Source of the DNA: an uncultured Fidelibacterota bacterium
GTDB taxonomy: Bacteria; Fidelibacterota; Marinisomatia; Marinisomatales; UBA8229
Assembly (NCBI GenBank): GCA_913054425.1
Contig: CAJXJG010000142.1
Location: forward strand, 1 to 5,047
Direction: 5' to 3'
DNA: 5,047 nt
In this document: piece by piece, positions 1-5,047 of the stretch
Layout of the letters: the number at the start of each line of letters is the position of its first letter
How positions within the stretch are numbered: position 1 is the first letter of the stretch
Program-made: the position numbers and the translations under genes
Notes under the pieces: generated by a model
The model's input: only the letters and a program-made list of their open reading frames with translations
Database searches by the model: none
What the model was told of the DNA's origin: nothing

Positions 1-1122
1 ATTACCTGTCGTAAACAGGCGCCAACACCAGGAGTAACTGATACAGAAATTTTGATTGGCAATATTCAGGACTTGAGCGGTCCTATGAAAGAACTGGGCG
101 CAGTTTTACCTTCCGGTTCCAATCTGTATTTCCAATATATCAACGAACAGGGAGGTGTCCATGGTCGTCAAATTAAAATGATAGTTGAAGATCATCAATA
201 CAATCCCCAAAAGGCTGTAGTGGCAGCAAAAAAATTGATCGAAAAAGATCAGGTATTTTGTCTCTATAATGTAATTGGAACATCACCCTGTGAAGCCATT
301 CGACCCATTTTGGCCGAAACAGGAACACCGCTCATTGCTCCCGCTACGCAATCTGGAACTATGTCGGATTTATCTCGCGTTGCTGGAGATCTAATTTTTC
401 ATACAGACACAGGTTATGATAAACAGACAAATATTCTTGTAGATTATATCCTTGAGAATGATGAAATCGCTAAAATCGGATTGATTTATCAGGATGATGA
501 TTATGGTGCAAATGTATTAAAAGGTGCAGCCGAAGCTGAAAACCGGACGGGTGTATCAATTCAGAAAGAAGCGTATCAGCGTGGTGCGACTGATTTTGCA
601 GGTCAAGTTGGTAATTTAATTAAAGGTGGAGTAAATCACGTGATTATCGCCGGGGTGGTTAAAGAACCCATAATAGTCATGAAGACCGCAGCCGCAATGG
701 GATTTTCACCACAGTTTTACGGTACCAGTCCAACTATGGATCACCGTATTGCGTTAGCTGCAGGTCCGGCCGGGGAGGGATTTATATCTGCTAATTTTGC
801 AGATTTATGGAACTCTGATGCTTCAGAAGCTGTTCATTACAGAGAATTGTGCGCAAAATATGAAGTCCCGGAAGCTTATATGGGAATGTATCATTTTTAT
901 GGATATATCACAGCAAAAGTCCTTGTAGAAGGTCTTGAACGTGCCGGTAAAAACCCCACTCGGAAACGATTAGTCAATGGTTTAGAAACATTGAAAAATT
1001 GGGATTCCGGTGCTTTTCCGCCAATAACCTATAATTCTAATGATCATGCCGGAACAGAATCTGTCACTCTTGTTCAGGTAAAAGACGGAGTGCAAACAGT
1101 AATTACAAACTGGATTGATTGA
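1..1122 (+). CDS. ABC transporter substrate-binding lipoprotein, Liv/HAAT type (5' partial)
   Basis: This is the ligand-capturing subunit of a branched-chain amino acid/hydrophobic acid ABC importer, acting outside the inner membrane. The open frame runs in from the window edge, giving 373 visible residues and a TGA stop; the true start and signal peptide lie upstream. Numbering from the first visible codon, Cys3 (in ITCRK) is a probable lipidated cysteine, and the PGVTDTEILIG stretch after it is a typical start of the mature domain in this family. The rest fits a type I periplasmic-binding fold (Peripla_BP_6): first lobe with GTSP (about 93-96) and APATQSG (113-119) near the expected ligand cleft, a second-lobe start at KIGLIYQDDDYG (about 158-169), and a late NDHAGTESVTLVQVKDG segment. 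A TTG at 52 can be read as a start, but homology clearly continues upstream of it. The ligand cannot be read from the sequence. The next genes encode the ATPases. Confidence 0.9.
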   Translation: MTCRKQAPTPGVTDTEILIGNIQDLSGPMKELGAVLPSGSNLYFQYINEQGGVHGRQIKMIVEDHQYNPQKAVVAAKKLIEKDQVFCLYNVIGTSPCEAIRPILAETGTPLIAPATQSGTMSDLSRVAGDLIFHTDTGYDKQTNILVDYILENDEIAKIGLIYQDDDYGANVLKGAAEAENRTGVSIQKEAYQRGATDFAGQVGNLIKGGVNHVIIAGVVKEPIIVMKTAAAMGFSPQFYGTSPTMDHRIALAAGPAGEGFISANFADLWNSDASEAVHYRELCAKYEVPEAYMGMYHFYGYITAKVLVEGLERAGKNPTRKRLVNGLETLKNWDSGAFPPITYNSNDHAGTESVTLVQVKDGVQTVITNWID

Positions 1123-1136
1123 TAAATAAATAAAAG

Positions 1137-1169
1137 AAGCCTTCGGTATTTTTACCGAGGGCTTTTTTT
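1137..1169 (+). terminator. Intrinsic terminator between the binding-protein gene and livG
   Basis: A 12-bp stem pairs 1137-1148 (AAGCCTTCGGTA) with 1153-1164 (TACCGAGGGCTT) around a TTTT loop, with a single G-U wobble, followed by seven T (1163-1169). It lies 14 nt after the binding-protein stop and ends three bases before the livG ATG. It probably stops most transcripts after the binding-protein gene and lets a minority read through to the ATPases. The hairpin also protects the 3' end of the upstream mRNA from decay. The structure is seen directly; the regulatory effect is inferred. Confidence 0.88.
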
Positions 1170-1172
1170 GTT
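1157..1172 (+). promoter_or_regulatory. Only SD-like site for livG, buried in the terminator stem
   Basis: The only purine-rich stretch just upstream of the livG ATG is GAGGG at 1157-1161, with 11 nt to the start codon. All of it lies in the 3' arm of the terminator hairpin, and the rest of the leader is the T-run plus GTT. If this is the ribosome-binding site, folding of the hairpin in read-through mRNA would hide it. Alternatively livG may start with a weak or SD-independent leader. The spacing is longer than for livF (9 nt) or the ligase gene (6 nt), so the call is tentative. Confidence 0.4.
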
Positions 1173-1934
1173 ATGTATGATTTAAATATCAAAGATCTTC
1201 AAATGCATTTCTCCGGAGTTCGTGCTCTGGATGGTATCTCCTTTAACGTTAACGAGGGTGAGATTTTTTCGTTAATTGGTCCGAACGGTTCTGGTAAATC
1301 AACCTTATTTAATTGTATCAATGGTTTTTGTATACCTCAAAAAGGTAATATTGTTTATAATGATATTAATCTGTTAAACAGTAAACCACATCAAATCGTT
1401 AAACACGGAATTTCAAGAACCTTTCAAAATCTTCAAAATGTTCCCTATATGACATTGCTGGGGAATGTTTTATTGGGAGCTCACAGCAGGTTGACAACCA
1501 AGGATACGTTTAATCGCTGGCTGTCTCAACGTGAACGGGAACGGGAAGAAGCACTTGCTTTGGACGTGATGGATTTTTTGGGGATTGCTAATCTTGAGCA
1601 GAAATATTTAAGCGGGCAGCCTTATGGTATTCAGAAGCTGGTAGAAATTGCCCGAGCATTAGTCTGTAAACCAAAACTAATTTTGCTGGATGAACCGGCA
1701 GCGGGGATGAATAATCAGGAAACATTAGAAATTGCAAAGATCATTACTGAAATCAGAGATGTCCTTGATATTACAGTTTTGGTTGTTGAGCATGATATGA
1801 ATCTGGTTATGAGTATTTCTGATCAAATCTGTGTTTTAGATTCCGGTAAAATCCTGGCCATGGGTAAACCGGAGGAGGTGAAAAATCACCCGGATGTAAT
1901 CAAAGTCTATTTAGGAGAAGCCGCAGATGCTTAA
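1173..1934 (+). CDS. livG: Branched-chain amino acid-type ABC transporter ATP-binding protein LivG
   Basis: This 253-residue protein is one of the two cytoplasmic ATPases that drive import through a LivH/LivM-type permease pair. In order it shows Walker A GPNGSGKST (36-44), Q-loop SRTFQN with Gln85, a signature region QPYGIQKLVEIARAL (149-163), Walker B LILLLDEP (169-175) with catalytic Glu174, the LivG-type D-loop AAGMN (176-180), and switch His207 in VEHDM. The AAGMN and YGxQ features separate LivG from LivF. Length is normal for the family. Gln149 stands where the signature usually has Leu. The ATG at 1173 is chosen because the first residues (LNIKDLQMHFSGVRAL) match the normal N-terminus; the later ATG at 1203 would cut off the first strand. 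The gene begins directly after a terminator and overlaps livF by 8 nt. The ligand may not be an amino acid. Confidence 0.93.
   Translation: MYDLNIKDLQMHFSGVRALDGISFNVNEGEIFSLIGPNGSGKSTLFNCINGFCIPQKGNIVYNDINLLNSKPHQIVKHGISRTFQNLQNVPYMTLLGNVLLGAHSRLTTKDTFNRWLSQREREREEALALDVMDFLGIANLEQKYLSGQPYGIQKLVEIARALVCKPKLILLDEPAAGMNNQETLEIAKIITEIRDVLDITVLVVEHDMNLVMSISDQICVLDSGKILAMGKPEEVKNHPDVIKVYLGEAADA
1913..1917 (+). promoter_or_regulatory. Ribosome-binding site for livF inside livG
   Basis: AGGAG lies 9 nt before the ATG at 1927, within the last codons of livG. It supports that start over the in-frame ATG at 1936, which would be 18 nt away, and fits translational coupling of the two ATPases. Confidence 0.7.
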
Positions 1935-2667
1935 AATGATTGGCGTAGAAACTTTTTACGGCAAGATTAAAGCGCTCCACGGTGTTTCTCTTGCTGTAAA
2001 AGCTGGTCAGCTTGTGTGCATTCTAGGTGCCAATGGTGCTGGTAAAACGACTATCCTGAAAACTATTTGTGGCATCACCGAACCGGAATATGGTACGATC
2101 CATTTCAATGACATACAAATAGGGCGTAAAGAACCGGAAGACATTATTAAACTGGGGATTTCACTTGTACCAGAAAACAGACGGATTTTCCCTGAATTAT
2201 CTGTGTATGAAAATTTAATGATGGGCGGATTTCTCATTAAAGACAAAGAACTGTTTGCAGAGCGGATTAAAAAAGTCACAGGTTATTTTCCTATCTTATC
2301 CAAAAGAGGCAGTCAGCGGGCAGGCACATTAAGCGGCGGTGAACAGCAAATGCTGGCTATTGCGAGAGCGTTAATGCTGGATCCAAAACTTTTGCTCTTG
2401 GATGAACCGTCACTGGGGCTTTCTCCAAAATTGGTACAGGATATTTTTGCCATTATTAAAGATCTTCATAAGTCGGGAGTGACTATTCTTCTGGTTGAAC
2501 AAAACGTAAACCAGGCGTTGAAAATTGCTGACTACGGCTATGTGCTTACTTCAGGTAAAATATTTTTAAGCGGTACCTATGATGAACTATATGAAGAAGA
2601 AAAAGTGAGGGAACAATATTTAGGCGAAGGAAAATATACCCGGCGGGCAAAGTTGTGGGGTGCATAA
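1927..2667 (+). CDS. livF: Branched-chain amino acid-type ABC transporter ATP-binding protein LivF
   Basis: This 246-residue cytoplasmic ATPase is the partner of LivG in the importer. It has Walker A GANGAGKTT (34-42), the LivF-type Q-loop variant VPENRRIFP with Glu83 in place of Gln, a canonical signature LSGGEQQ (135-141), Walker B LLLLDEP (155-161) with Glu160, D-loop SLGLSP (162-167), and VEQN (190-193), where Gln192 replaces the usual switch His. The Glu and Gln substitutions are normal in LivF and help identify it. The protein runs about a dozen residues past the usual YLG ending (GKYTRRAKLWGA), a basic tail of no known role. Its start overlaps the livG end by 8 nt and its TAA overlaps the ATG of the acyl-CoA ligase gene, so the three are almost surely translated from one mRNA. 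Confidence 0.93.
   Translation: MLKMIGVETFYGKIKALHGVSLAVKAGQLVCILGANGAGKTTILKTICGITEPEYGTIHFNDIQIGRKEPEDIIKLGISLVPENRRIFPELSVYENLMMGGFLIKDKELFAERIKKVTGYFPILSKRGSQRAGTLSGGEQQMLAIARALMLDPKLLLLDEPSLGLSPKLVQDIFAIIKDLHKSGVTILLVEQNVNQALKIADYGYVLTSGKIFLSGTYDELYEEEKVREQYLGEGKYTRRAKLWGA
2655..2660 (+). promoter_or_regulatory. Ribosome-binding site that sets the ligase start at 2667
   Basis: GTGGGG ends 6 nt before the ATG at 2667. The same GTG could serve as an in-frame start adding four residues (MGCI), but it has no good SD of its own and those residues match nothing typical of the family. The G-rich stretch is better read as the SD for ATG 2667. Confidence 0.6.
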
Positions 2668-4490
2668 TGAATATCGATTTTAATAAATATAATACGATTC
2701 CAAAACTTTTTTGGCGACAGGTACAAAAATTTCCTGAAAAAACAACGATTTGGCACAAACAGGGAGGAGTGTGGAAATCCTTAAACTGGAGTGAATACGG
2801 AACATTTTCAAAAGAGATTGGCAATGCACTTATGGCTTCCGGTATTAATAAGGGTGATAAAATTTCTATTTTGAGTGAAACACGTCCTGAATGGGTCATG
2901 TGTGATATGGGTATTATTTCTTCAGGTTGCGTGACAGCTCCAATCTATCAATCAAATACAGAAGAACAAGTGTTCTATATTGCCGATCAAAGTGAAAGTG
3001 TTCTTGCTTTTGTAGAGGATCAGGAGCAATTAGATAAAATGCTGGCAATTTGGGACCGTTTACCCAATATAAAAAAAATAGTCGTTTTTGATCGTTATTA
3101 TCCCACAAATTTTCCTAATGTTTTATCCCTTGAAAAGTTTCTGGAATTAGGACGTGATTATGAAAAAACTCACCCCAACAAATTTGAAGAATTGATATCC
3201 ACGAGTCAGCCGGATGATTTGATAAGTTTTACATATACATCCGGTACCACTGGAAATCCAAAGGCCGGTATGTATACCAGCAGAAATATTATTGCCAGCG
3301 CAAGATATTTACCTGAAGCAATAAACATAAAAAGTGACGATTTCTATGTGTGTTTTTTACCTTTGGCCCATATTGCGGAGCGATTGGTTGGTCATTTCAT
3401 CCGGTTTTTTTCCGGACATCCTGCAGCATTCGCAGAAAGCATAGAAGATATGCCCCAAAATATTCGCCAAACAGGCCCCACTGTCGTTTTTGGAACGCCC
3501 CGGGTTTGGGAGAAATTTTATGCGAGGATTATGACCGGGATTGGTGATGCAACCTGGACTCAAAAAAGGTTATTTCATTGGGCGATAGATGTGGGTAAAG
3601 ATTACTGTGAAAACAGGGAATCTGGAAAGACCCCCGGCTTGTGGTTGAAGACCAGGTTAATAGTAGCCAAGTTTTTAATTCTTGATAAGATTAAAGATAT
3701 TTTTGGCGGAAATATTCGAACTATTCTTACAGGTGCGGCGCCTATCTCAAGGGAAATTATTCAATTTTTTAATTGGGTGGGATTGGATGTATATGAAGCA
3801 TATGGGATGACAGAAACATCGGGAATCATTACAACACAATCACAAGGCAAGACGAAAATCGGTTCTGTTGGCATCCCCATCCCCGGAACGGAGTTGAAGA
3901 TTATGGAGGATGGTGAAATTTGCTGTCGCGGCGAACAAAACATTGCTGGGTATTATAAAAATGAAGAAGCCACCAACGAATTATTAAAACCCGATAGTGA
4001 AGGTGGATTTTGGCTTCATACCGGCGATGTGGGTCATATTGATGAAGAAGGATATTTGTTTATTACGGATCGGAAAAAAGATATTATCATTACATCCGGT
4101 GGAAAAAATGTGGCACCACAGAATATTGAAAACCTGATGAAAACCAGTCCCTATATTTCTCAGGCCATGGTCATTGGAGACAAGAAATCCTATTTAACCA
4201 TGCTGGTAACATTGGATGAGGATGAGATTACCAAGTTTGCCCGGGATCGAAAAATCCTTTACCAGGACTTAGGAGACTTGACTAAAAAAGAAGAAGTCAT
4301 CGATCTACTGAACCATGTGATAAAAGAAAAGAATAAAGAATTGGCTTCCTACGAATCCATAAAAAAATTCCATATTCTTGAGGAAGAGCTGGACCAGAAC
4401 AAAGATGAAGTGACACCCACGTTAAAGGTGAAAAGAAAAGTAGTGACTGCGAACAATCAAGATTTGATTGATAGCATGTATAAATCATAA
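2667..4490 (+). CDS. Long-chain acyl-CoA synthetase, AMP-forming (COG1022/FadD15-like)
   Basis: This 607-residue adenylate-forming enzyme activates a carboxylic acid with ATP to an acyl-AMP and then transfers it to CoA. Numbered from ATG 2667, it has the P-loop YTSGTTGNPK (190-199), FLPLAHIAERL (from about 230), the long-chain-type FGTPRVWEKFY (from about 275), LTGAAPIS (354-361), YEAYGMTE (376-383), HTGD (451-454), the hinge DRKKDIII (468-475) followed by GGKN (478-481), and a C-terminal PTLKVKR (584-590) whose Lys587 aligns with the catalytic lysine. Length and motifs fit the FAA1/FadD15 group rather than short-chain or aryl ligases, though chain length cannot be fixed from sequence. No signal peptide or membrane segment is evident. 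The ATG overlaps the livF stop by one base, so the gene is coupled to the transporter. No hairpin terminator follows it. Confidence 0.92.
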   Translation: MNIDFNKYNTIPKLFWRQVQKFPEKTTIWHKQGGVWKSLNWSEYGTFSKEIGNALMASGINKGDKISILSETRPEWVMCDMGIISSGCVTAPIYQSNTEEQVFYIADQSESVLAFVEDQEQLDKMLAIWDRLPNIKKIVVFDRYYPTNFPNVLSLEKFLELGRDYEKTHPNKFEELISTSQPDDLISFTYTSGTTGNPKAGMYTSRNIIASARYLPEAINIKSDDFYVCFLPLAHIAERLVGHFIRFFSGHPAAFAESIEDMPQNIRQTGPTVVFGTPRVWEKFYARIMTGIGDATWTQKRLFHWAIDVGKDYCENRESGKTPGLWLKTRLIVAKFLILDKIKDIFGGNIRTILTGAAPISREIIQFFNWVGLDVYEAYGMTETSGIITTQSQGKTKIGSVGIPIPGTELKIMEDGEICCRGEQNIAGYYKNEEATNELLKPDSEGGFWLHTGDVGHIDEEGYLFITDRKKDIIITSGGKNVAPQNIENLMKTSPYISQAMVIGDKKSYLTMLVTLDEDEITKFARDRKILYQDLGDLTKKEEVIDLLNHVIKEKNKELASYESIKKFHILEEELDQNKDEVTPTLKVKRKVVTANNQDLIDSMYKS

Positions 4491-4654
4491 ACTGAATTCA
4501 TGAAAAAAATTATTACTATTGATGGTCTATTTTATTTTCAGTTACAGATTGATTCCTGTGGATAAATTTGTTCTGCATATATCATAAGTCAATCTCACCA
4601 CACATTCTAATGTAAGTATGTAAATTTTAGGAGTTCAATTAAAGGAAATAAGCG
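4491..4654 (+). other. Intergenic region after the ligase gene
   Basis: These 164 AT-rich bases hold no hairpin terminator and no promoter with good -35 and -10 boxes at proper spacing. The small gene downstream may therefore be co-transcribed with the ligase gene or use a promoter too weak to see by eye. The last 14 bases carry its ribosome-binding site. Confidence 0.5.
4641..4648 (+). promoter_or_regulatory. Ribosome-binding site for the small membrane protein
   Basis: AAAGGAAA lies just before the ATG at 4655, with 8 nt between GGA and the start codon. A second purine site, AGGAG at 4629-4633, is too far away (21 nt). The good spacing is a main reason to accept this short gene as real. 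Confidence 0.65.
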
Positions 4655-4849
4655 ATGTTTAAAATTTTTTTAGAGTACAAAGCAGGTTATAAAGAAATAG
4701 CTTTAATCAAAACAAGCGCATTTGCGTTTGCATTATTATTTGCTAAGCTGTGGTCCCCAGTACTCAGTTTAGATTGGTATTGGTACTTCATCATTATGAT
4801 TCTAGCCGCATACAAACCTGTTCGGTCAGCTTTCCTAATCCAAAAGTAA
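4655..4849 (+). CDS. Small two-helix membrane protein of unknown function
   Basis: I do not recognise a named family. The 64-residue product has a lysine-rich N-terminus (K3, K9, K13, K19), a hydrophobic segment at about 16-33 (around SAFAFALLFAKLW), a short turn SPVLSLD (34-40), a second hydrophobic segment at about 41-53 opening with the aromatic cluster WYWY (41-44), and a basic end (K54, R57, K64). By the positive-inside rule this is a membrane hairpin with both ends in the cytoplasm and Asp40 on the outer side. Support for a real gene is the well-placed ribosome-binding site, the coherent membrane-protein composition, and a hairpin with a T-run about 70 nt after the stop. It lies 164 nt after the ligase gene, so a link with the transporter is possible but not shown. 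Confidence 0.7.
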   Translation: MFKIFLEYKAGYKEIALIKTSAFAFALLFAKLWSPVLSLDWYWYFIIMILAAYKPVRSAFLIQK

Positions 4850-4919
4850 ATGCAGAAGAGTGATGATAGGTTAAGTAACCCGGCTTACCAACCCTTCATT
4901 CCGTATTAACAAAAATTTT

Positions 4920-4947
4920 ATCCATATCAACCGTAATATGGATTTTT
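4920..4947 (+). terminator. Possible weak terminator after the small membrane protein gene
   Basis: A perfect 8-bp stem pairs ATCCATAT (4920-4927) with ATATGGAT (4936-4943) around an 8-nt loop, and the T-run covers 4943-4947. The stem has only two G-C pairs, so it would be a weak terminator. It sits 70 nt after the stop at 4849. Confidence 0.5.
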
Positions 4948-4957
4948 AGTTGCAGAG

Positions 4958-4967
4958 CGCCTAGGCG
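4958..4967. repeat. GC-rich 10-bp perfect palindrome
   Basis: CGCCTAGGCG reads the same on both strands and stands out in AT-rich DNA. It could be the binding site of a dimeric regulator for a gene beyond the window, or part of an RNA fold. No function can be assigned. Confidence 0.35.
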
Positions 4968-5002
4968 TAATCTAATGTTCATTGCGGTAAGCCTTGTGAA
5001 GT

Positions 5003-5039
5003 GTGCTACCAAAAGTCTGTTGGTAGCACCTCTTTTTTT
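5003..5039 (+). terminator. Strong intrinsic terminator near the window end
   Basis: A perfect 9-bp stem pairs GTGCTACCA (5003-5011) with TGGTAGCAC (5021-5029) around a 9-nt loop, followed by CTC and seven T (5033-5039). It faces the + strand only. It is 153 nt past the last stop codon, so it either backs up the weaker hairpin at 4920-4947, ends a small non-coding RNA, or acts as a leader attenuator for a gene outside the window. Confidence 0.85.
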
Positions 5040-5047
5040 ATATCCCA

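Larger units (their letters stand above)
4882..4993 (+). repeat. Distant 8-bp inverted repeat enclosing smaller hairpins
   Basis: GGCTTACC at 4882-4889 is the exact reverse complement of GGTAAGCC at 4986-4993. The 96 bases between them hold the hairpin at 4920-4947 and the palindrome at 4958-4967. The arrangement could close a structured RNA that ends at the terminator at 5003-5039, but an 8-bp match at this distance can also arise by chance. Confidence 0.3.

Noticed and set aside
1115..1152. Promoter for livG (TTGATA at 1119-1124 with TATTTT at 1147-1152)
   Set aside because: The spacing is 22 nt, well off the usual 16-18, and the -10-like bases lie in the terminator stem and loop.
2007..2279. 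Minus-strand ORF of 90 codons inside livF
   Set aside because: It lies fully within a well-supported gene on the other strand, and its translation shows no recognisable domain. The same holds for the minus-strand ORFs at 2546-2899, 2914-3108, 3357-3563, 3761-3943 and 4297-4488, and for the + strand ORF at 3350-3547, which is out of frame with the ligase gene.
1191..2469. The 11-mer AAAGATCTTCA found in both livG (from 1191) and livF (from 2458)
   Set aside because: Both copies encode a Lys-Asp-Leu stretch in unrelated parts of the two proteins; chance is sufficient.
2655..2666. GTG start that would lengthen the ligase by four residues
   Set aside because: The GTG is part of the G-rich ribosome-binding site for ATG 2667, and the extra residues are not expected in the family.
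4500..4565. A 21-codon ORF (starting MKKIITIDG) just after the ligase gene
   Set aside because: It has no ribosome-binding site, is very short, shows no signal peptide or membrane segment, and ends in plain AT-rich spacer.
4549..4600. Promoter for the small membrane protein gene (TTGATT at 4549-4554 with TATATC at 4578-4583)
   Set aside because: The spacer is 23 nt and no better pair was found, so no promoter is called.
4950..5039. tRNA, T-box leader or integron attC site in the tail
   Set aside because: No T-loop consensus or cloverleaf can be built, the conserved T-box sequence is missing from the TGGTAGCACC stretch, and the integron core-site pairs are absent.

Overview
The window carries part of a bacterial ABC-transporter operon of the branched-chain amino acid/hydrophobic acid (Liv/HAAT) type, followed by a fatty-acid-type acyl-CoA ligase, a small membrane protein gene and a structured non-coding tail. 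All genes are on the + strand. The DNA is AT-rich, genes are tightly packed, and most starts have purine-rich Shine-Dalgarno sites. The binding protein seems to be a lipoprotein. None of this fixes the taxon. An AT-rich, possibly marine or anaerobic Gram-negative lineage (for example the FCB/Marinimicrobia area or a deltaproteobacterial relative) is only a guess.

Layout: (1) 1-1122 is the mature part of a periplasmic substrate-binding protein whose start lies upstream; the first visible codons include a probable lipobox cysteine. (2) 1137-1169 is a strong intrinsic terminator that ends three bases before the next start codon. (3) 1173-1934 (livG-like) and 1927-2667 (livF-like) encode the two ATPases and overlap by 8 nt. 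(4) 2667-4490 is a long-chain acyl-CoA synthetase (COG1022/FadD15-like) whose ATG overlaps the livF stop by one base. (5) 4655-4849 is a 64-residue protein predicted to form a two-helix membrane hairpin. (6) 4850-5047 has no gene but holds several inverted repeats and ends in a second strong terminator.

How they fit together: the binding protein would capture a ligand outside the inner membrane, and LivG and LivF would power its import. The two permeases (LivH and LivM) are not here and probably lie upstream. The translationally coupled acyl-CoA ligase suggests that the imported compound is a carboxylic acid activated to its CoA thioester, rather than an amino acid used as such; this is inference. 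The terminator after the binding-protein gene would make that protein more abundant than the ATPases and ligase, a common need for binding-protein-dependent transporters.

I found no clearly new defence, mobile or biosynthetic system. The points most worth a second look are the terminator fused to the livG translation start, the small membrane protein, and the repeat-rich non-coding tail.
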